DNA of 64,000 bases from Closterium sp. NIES-65. Its lineage: Eukaryota; Streptophyta; Zygnematophyceae; Desmidiales; Closteriaceae. The first letter of the stretch is position 1; every line of letters starts with the position of its first letter. Both the position numbers and the translations under genes were made by a program. Below the pieces are notes generated by a model. That model was not told the origin of the DNA. It did no database searches and was given only the letters and a program-made list of their open reading frames with translations. This document shows, piece after piece, positions 62,901 to 64,000 of the stretch. The stretch covers positions 156,057-220,056 of the forward strand of contig CANXME010002464.1 of assembly GCA_948144175.1 (NCBI GenBank), given 5' to 3'.

Positions 62901-64000
62901 AATCCGCATGAACCGACTCTTCATTTCAGTCGTCTCACAAGACATTGCCTGGGCCAACCGGCTGTGGTCTGACAAGACGTTGCTTGGGCCAGATGGATCC
63001 CTGCCCCCCTGGGGTGGCAACCAGACCAGAGGTGTGGTGGTGTTTCGCCTCACCACTGCTTGTGAAGCCATTTCCACGCGATGGAAAAGGAATGCGCTGC
63101 TAGTTCACATCAGCCTGTGCTGTTCATTGCTGTGTGCGTGCGTGCGTGCGTGTGTGTGTGTGATGACCAGGTGGGTCCGCTGCCCGCCAAGCAACCAACC
63201 ACGAGGTGGTGACTCGCTTCGTGTCGCCCATCAACAGCAGCAAGGCCTTCTACTCCGACTCCAATGGCCGCAGCTACCTCAAGCGGGTGAGACGTTGTTT
63301 GTTGTTTGTTGTGTACACACACAGTCCGTGTTGGCGCTGGAAGCTCTCTTCAATGCGCCCATCAACAGCAGCAAGGCCTTCTACTCCGACTCCAATGGCC
63401 GCAGCTACCTCAAGCGGGTGAGACGTTGTTTGTTGTTTGTTGTGTACACACACAGTCCGTGTTGGCGCCTGGAAGCTCTCTTCAATGCGCCCATCAACAG
63501 CAGCAAGGCCTTCTACTCCGACTCCAATGGCCGCAGCTACCTCAAGCGGGTGAGAGGGTGTTTGTTGCGCTCGCATGAGTGTACACTACACGGTCATTGC
63601 TTGCTGCTGCCTGGCAACTCGACACGCTTCACTGCTCCCATTGACAGCAGCACAACCCGCTATTCTGAATCCAACAGCCAGAGCTACATCATGCGGATGA
63701 CTTTCGTGGATAATCAAAAGTGACTTTCAATAGCCTGAGCTGCAACAAGCGGGTGAGAGAGGTTGCAGATCTGGGTTCCTGACAGGCTACCGTTGACAGG
63801 AGGAGCTCTTTTCACGCAGTGGGGTGGGTGGTTGATCGCCACGTGTATGAAGTAATGTTTTGAGATGTCTCAAAGCTATATCAAGCGGGTGAGAGAGGCT
63901 CTAGATTTGGGATCCTGACAGGCTACTGATGACAAGAGGAGCTCTTTTCACACAGTGGGGTGGGTGGTTGATCGCTTCCCCTCCTCGTGACAACAGCAGC
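47533..64000 (+). CDS. GH38 class II alpha-mannosidase, plant vacuolar/lysosomal type, many exons, 3' end outside window
   Basis: Predicted to hydrolyse alpha-mannose from N-glycans in the secretory/vacuolar pathway. Exons placed by homology and GT/AG sites: 47533-47865, 48278-48361, 48502-48590, 48988-49162, 49577-49696, 50564-50650, 51152-51223, 52027-52140, 52569-52669, 53541-53631, 55032-55376, about 56754-56800 or longer, 57995-58060, 58689-58745, 59503-59580, about 59980-60057, about 60890-60996, 61798-61917, 62534-62605, 62816-62862, 63171-63286. Active-site motifs: [15 protein letters not shown] (zinc His and Asp), WQIDPFGHS (nucleophile Asp), QHHDGITGT (zinc His). Almost every exon fits its neighbours in phase. 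Exons 20 and 21 are each one base short. Many exons have decayed copies beside them. The residues after HSHDD separate it from Golgi mannosidase II, which has HSHNDPGW. Confidence 0.85.
48278..48361 (+). CDS. mannosidase exon 2
   Basis: 28 codons ([20 protein letters not shown] ... RRFIQVEQ), phase 0 at both ends, matching the conserved NRKFIYVEQ region after QYY. Acceptor CTGCAG, donor GTGAGA. Confidence 0.85.
48502..48590 (+). CDS. mannosidase exon 3
   Basis: [20 protein letters not shown] ... LVASGRLEF, the FFxRWW helix of GH38. Leaves phase 2, donor AT|GTGAGT. Confidence 0.87.
48988..49162 (+). CDS. mannosidase exon 4: nucleophile motif
   Basis: [20 protein letters not shown], then [20 protein letters not shown] and [12 protein letters not shown]. 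The Asp of WQIDPFGHS is the catalytic nucleophile and zinc ligand of GH38. Completes the split codon of exon 3, ends phase 0. Confidence 0.9.
49248..49965 (+). repeat. decayed copies of exon 5
   Basis: Partial copies at about 49,262-49,330 (GTGTTCATGGGGAGGGTGGA), 49,443-49,502 (GTGTCCATGGGGAGGGAGGA), 49,750-49,846 (CGTTTGGCCACCAAAACAAT) and 49,895-49,960. Several keep the CCACCAG or CAACCAG splice context but have lost parts of the frame. Confidence 0.8.
49577..49696 (+). CDS. mannosidase exon 5
   Basis: 40 codons: [39 protein letters not shown]. Matches the GFDSVFFGRIDYQDR ... LEVIWRGS region. Acceptor CCACCAG, donor GTGTGT. Confidence 0.83.
50564..50650 (+). CDS. mannosidase exon 6
   Basis: 29 codons, [20 protein letters not shown] ... 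SDDPSYRIQ, aligning with the YEPPxGFYYEITDDSP region. Phase 0 at both ends. A decayed copy lies at 50,452-50,512 ([13 protein letters not shown]). A 22-bp repeat follows directly. Confidence 0.7.
50660..50830. repeat. 22-bp tandem repeat in intron 6, about 7 copies
   Basis: Unit CTGCTGCAACGCACTTGCCC plus CT, starting 10 bases after the exon 6 donor. Confidence 0.85.
50884..50895. repeat. palindrome TGAGACGTCTCA
   Basis: 12-bp perfect palindrome preceded by TTTT; a partial member of the TTTTGAG-NNNN-CTCAAAA family. Confidence 0.7.
51152..51223 (+). CDS. mannosidase exon 7 with downstream copy
   Basis: 24 codons, [20 protein letters not shown] ... VTKR, the YNVQxRVxDFV region. A decayed copy at 51,297-51,343 (CGTGCAGCGCCTCGCAGAAG...) still ends before a GT. 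Confidence 0.82.
51725..52385 (+). repeat. decayed copies around exon 8
   Basis: Upstream copies of its 5' half at about 51,727-51,785 and 51,862-51,920 (GGCTTCAAGGCGAATCACCT). Downstream copies of its 3' half at about 52,229-52,278 (AACATGGACAAGCTCATTCA) and 52,340-52,379 (CTCATTCACCACGTCAACCT). Both downstream copies end before a GTCAGT donor, better than the one of exon 8. Confidence 0.82.
52027..52140 (+). CDS. mannosidase exon 8
   Basis: 38 codons: [20 protein letters not shown] ... [14 protein letters not shown], the TNHIMFTMGTDF and MDKLIHYVN region of GH38. Donor GTCGGT is weak. Confidence 0.85.
52569..52669 (+). CDS. mannosidase exon 9
   Basis: [20 protein letters not shown] ... 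[12 protein letters not shown], the DGRVNxxYSTPS region. Ends phase 2 before GTGAGT. Confidence 0.88.
52912..53130. repeat. 22-bp tandem repeat in intron 9, about 10 copies
   Basis: Unit GGGCGGCACAGCACACCCCG plus CT, with sequence drift along the array. Confidence 0.85.
53541..53631 (+). CDS. mannosidase exon 10
   Basis: Completes the split codon, then [20 protein letters not shown] ... [10 protein letters not shown], the YWTGYFTSRPALK region. Donor GTGCGC, phase 0. Two partial copies of its start lie at 53,272-53,319 and 53,425-53,467, each after CCCCAG. A copy of its end lies at 54,487-54,545. Confidence 0.83.
53663..54472. repeat. (GGGAT)n pentanucleotide array, about 160 units
   Basis: About 810 bp of GGGAT with three blocks of GGGGT (about 53,901-53,943, 54,133-54,183, 54,422-54,438) and GTGTG at the start. 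All frames are open because of the 5-base period, giving artefact frames of up to 448 codons on both strands. It separates exon 10 from a second copy of that exon's 3' half. Confidence 0.97.
55032..55376 (+). CDS. mannosidase exon 11: QHHD motif
   Basis: 115 codons, phase 0. A low-conservation first part ([20 protein letters not shown]) is longer than in other family members. Then [20 protein letters not shown] and [18 protein letters not shown]. The QHHDxxxGT His is the fourth zinc ligand in GH38 structures. Donor GTGAGG. Confidence 0.87.
55377..56250 (+). repeat. tandem array of the QHHD exon segment, five further copies
   Basis: Copies at about 55,453-55,560, 55,637-55,743, 55,800-55,905, 55,978-56,080 and 56,170-56,250. 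The first period is 184 bp and the second 183 bp, so copies 2 and 3 read through in frame with the intron between them. Copies drift: copy 4 has QLHD, copy 6 has lost the HHD. GTGAGG, GTGAGT or GTGAGC donors persist in copies 2-5. Confidence 0.92.
56521..56552. repeat. 32-bp perfect palindrome flanked by 14-bp direct repeats
   Basis: The left half is AGGTGACTTTTGAGTC and the right half is its exact complement read backward. CACTCCACACACCT is repeated directly against both ends (56,507-56,520 and 56,553-56,566). Confidence 0.93.
56754..57221 (+). CDS. mannosidase exon 12 region with acidic extension
   Basis: [16 protein letters not shown] matches the EAESVVATSLAHL region that follows the QHHD motif. 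The frame stays open through a highly acidic low-complexity stretch ([15 protein letters not shown]) to 57,221. How much is exon and where the donor lies is unclear. Two decayed copies of the exon start lie at 56,441-56,480 and 56,594-56,635, each with GCATC or GAATCAGCCGTGCTGAC-like sequence. Confidence 0.55.
   Translation, partial: ASAVLTAALAHLITRGTLPPSPSVPPSNLSSNLSSRAAAAVEFTFREDSVEQRGWGFWNQLADGAEEEDEEDEEDEGDEEGKARNKIDRMNELLYEADRAGAAADDEDEGDEEAGEGDGGQHAARSRAKKKVPHVTEETISESTQKKFPCGKEGS
57174..57189. repeat. 16-bp palindrome TCTGAGTCGACTCAGA
   Basis: Perfect; same core type as the 32-bp palindrome (TGAGTCGACTCA). It falls inside the open acidic frame. Confidence 0.85.
57711..57730. repeat. 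20-bp palindrome GTTTTGAGACGTCTCAAAAC
   Basis: Perfect. It sits between two imperfect copies of a ~38-bp segment containing CAAAGGGGCGATT and ending TTGACAG (57,671-57,710 and 57,743-57,781). Confidence 0.93.
57995..58060 (+). CDS. mannosidase exon 13
   Basis: 22 codons, [22 protein letters not shown], the conserved [11 protein letters not shown] motif of plant-type GH38. Acceptor TTCACAG, donor GTACGT. Confidence 0.9.
58401..58505. repeat. 21-bp tandem repeat, 5 copies
   Basis: Unit CACCTTTGAGAATTCCCAAG plus G, alternating AATTC and AACTC. The unit holds a damaged form of the TTTTGAG-AATT-CTCAA palindrome seen at 62,066. Confidence 0.9.
58689..58745 (+). CDS. mannosidase exon 14 with upstream copy
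   Basis: 19 codons, [19 protein letters not shown], matching VVVVYNPLGWKR. A copy of its start (VVVAFNPL) with CCCACAG acceptor lies at 58,581-58,604 and ends in a hairpin (GAGGTGC and GCACCTC, 58,605-58,629). Confidence 0.88.
59503..59580 (+). CDS. mannosidase exon 15 with two upstream copies
   Basis: [25 protein letters not shown], matching the VSxxxVVVxDSxGxxIxSQ region. Earlier copies at 59,180-59,252 ([20 protein letters not shown]) and 59,313-59,385 ([18 protein letters not shown]) each follow TTGACAG or CTGACAG. Which copy is spliced is not decidable from sequence; the copies could be alternatives. Confidence 0.75.
59624..59979 (+). repeat. Glu/Gly-rich low-complexity stretch, 15-bp repeats and (CAG)13
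   Basis: GGAGGGGGAGGAGG-type sequence, then GAGAGCAGAAGGAGG units (about 59,850-59,935; Glu-Gly-Glu-Gln-Lys in frame), then about 13 CAG from 59,940, running straight into exon 16. It could be an in-frame acidic and polyglutamine insertion or intron; a TGA at 59,719 breaks one of the frames. Confidence 0.75.
59980..60057 (+). CDS. mannosidase exon 16
   Basis: [25 protein letters not shown], matching the LxFxAxVPPLGFSTY motif of the C-terminal domain. The start is unclear because of the CAG run; donor at AAG|GTACAG. Confidence 0.75.
60890..60996 (+). CDS. mannosidase exon 17 (tentative)
   Basis: [30 protein letters not shown] resembles the beta-domain segment that follows VPPLGF in GH38. Donor GTGAGT in phase 0. 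The acceptor is not certain, and 60,060-60,890 otherwise shows only low-complexity sequence. Confidence 0.5.
61125..61337. repeat. two adjacent minisatellites in intron 17
   Basis: GCAGGGATGACATGG (15 bp) about 7 copies, then GCTGGGATGATTTGTTACTG (20 bp) about 5 copies. Both share GGGATGA, so the second may derive from the first. Confidence 0.9.
61798..61917 (+). CDS. mannosidase exon 18 with flanking copies
   Basis: 40 codons, [20 protein letters not shown] ... [27 protein letters not shown] matches the conserved SGAYIFRPN. A copy of the 5' half is at 61,689-61,742 (ends in a stop), a copy of the 3' half at 62,092-62,155 ([20 protein letters not shown]) with GTCAGT donor. Confidence 0.82.
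62066..62093. repeat. 28-bp near-perfect palindrome with AATT centre
   Basis: Arms GTCGCTTTTGAGAA and TTCTCAAGAGCGAC, one mismatched pair. ACATC lies at both edges (62,058-62,062 and 62,092-62,096) and the insertion interrupts the 3' copy of exon 18. Confidence 0.88.
62534..62605 (+). CDS. mannosidase exon 19
   Basis: 24 codons, [24 protein letters not shown], matching the xxVxRGPLVxExHQxFxPWI region. Acceptor GGCACAG, donor GTGAGT. Confidence 0.87.
62816..62862 (+). pseudogene. mannosidase exon 20, one base short
   Basis: Reads VFRVYPGG and then, only if the frame moves by one, DYAELHYS before the GTGAGT donor. The break is in a run of six G. The exon is 47 nt where 48 would keep the phase. 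It is either a true frameshift or a homopolymer sequencing error. Confidence 0.7.
63171..63286 (+). pseudogene. mannosidase exon 21, one base short
   Basis: VGPLPAKQ, then a frame change, then [30 protein letters not shown], matching the VGPIP ... EIVTxxxT ... FYTDSNGRDFIKR region. 116 nt where 117 is needed. Confidence 0.72.
63325..63960 (+). repeat. tandem copies of the exon 21 segment
   Basis: Period 131-132 bp. Copies at 63,325-63,417 ([20 protein letters not shown], open for 31 codons between AG and GT), 63,456-63,549, then diverged ones at 63,620-63,695 ([20 protein letters not shown]), 63,720-63,753 and 63,866-63,888 (each ending AAGCGGGTGAGAGAGG). Confidence 0.9.
63859..63874. repeat. 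TTTGAGATGTCTCAAA near-palindrome
   Basis: 16 bp with one central mismatch; member of the TTTTGAG-NNNN-CTCAAAA family, again between two copies of the exon 21 end. Confidence 0.8.

Noticed and set aside
1-64000. tRNA, rRNA or snRNA genes
   Set aside because: No cloverleaf boxes or rRNA-like sequence were recognised by eye; a covariance-model scan could still find a small RNA.

Overview
The window is nuclear DNA from a eukaryote, most likely a streptophyte (charophyte) green alga; a zygnematophyte such as Closterium would fit, but I cannot prove the genus. The evidence is a spliced family GH38 alpha-mannosidase of the plant vacuolar/lysosomal type, Ty1/copia retrotransposons primed by initiator-Met tRNA, and premature stops dominated by CAG-to-TAG changes, which suggests plant-type CHG DNA methylation. 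I see no prokaryotic operons, rRNA, tRNA or CRISPR.

Positions 1-46,610 are a nested retrotransposon landscape. At least nine copies or fragments of one Ty1/copia family (called Cop-1 to Cop-9 here) lie on both strands. The family has very short LTRs (about 122-133 bp), a GC-rich tandem-repeat leader, a gag with an unusual zinc-knuckle spacing, and a gag-pro-int-RT-RNaseH order with a minisatellite-coded linker between integrase and RT. Two copies are full length: Cop-5 (19,153-26,182, minus, LTRs differ at about 3 of 125 sites) and Cop-9 (39,172-46,610, plus, LTRs differ at about 2 of 127 sites, perfect ATCAG target duplication). Cop-5 split an intron-containing pogo/Tigger-like transposase gene (18,040-19,147 and 26,183-26,700). 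Cop-7 is a chimera with a head-to-tail partial gag-protease duplication and lies between the two ends of Cop-6. Also present are a 181-bp satellite array (2,028-2,853), a Ty3/gypsy relic (9,535-11,706), a 30-bp minisatellite (16,575-17,330), a solo LTR (17,769-17,898), a non-LTR reverse transcriptase scrap (about 36,685-36,897) and a 327-bp MITE with TA duplications (38,132-38,458).

Positions 46,616-64,000 hold the one clear host gene: a plus-strand GH38 alpha-mannosidase that starts at 47,533 and runs off the window. About 21 exons can be placed by homology and splice sites. It has an N-terminal hydrophobic anchor, the HSHDD and WQIDPFGHS active-site motifs and the QHHDGITGT motif. Most internal exons from exon 5 onward are accompanied by one to five partial, decayed tandem copies in the adjacent introns, an 'exon echo' pattern. 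The introns also hold an ~810-bp (GGGAT)n array, several minisatellites, and a dispersed family of short perfect palindromes with the core TTTTGAG-NNNN-CTCAAAA, several of which sit exactly between duplicated segments. Exons 20 and 21 are each one nucleotide short of an open frame, so the locus is either decaying or carries sequence errors.

The most unusual signals are the exon echoes, the palindrome family at duplication junctions, the repeated CAG-to-TAG decay of the retrotransposons, and a homopolymer-C frame break shared by every gag copy.
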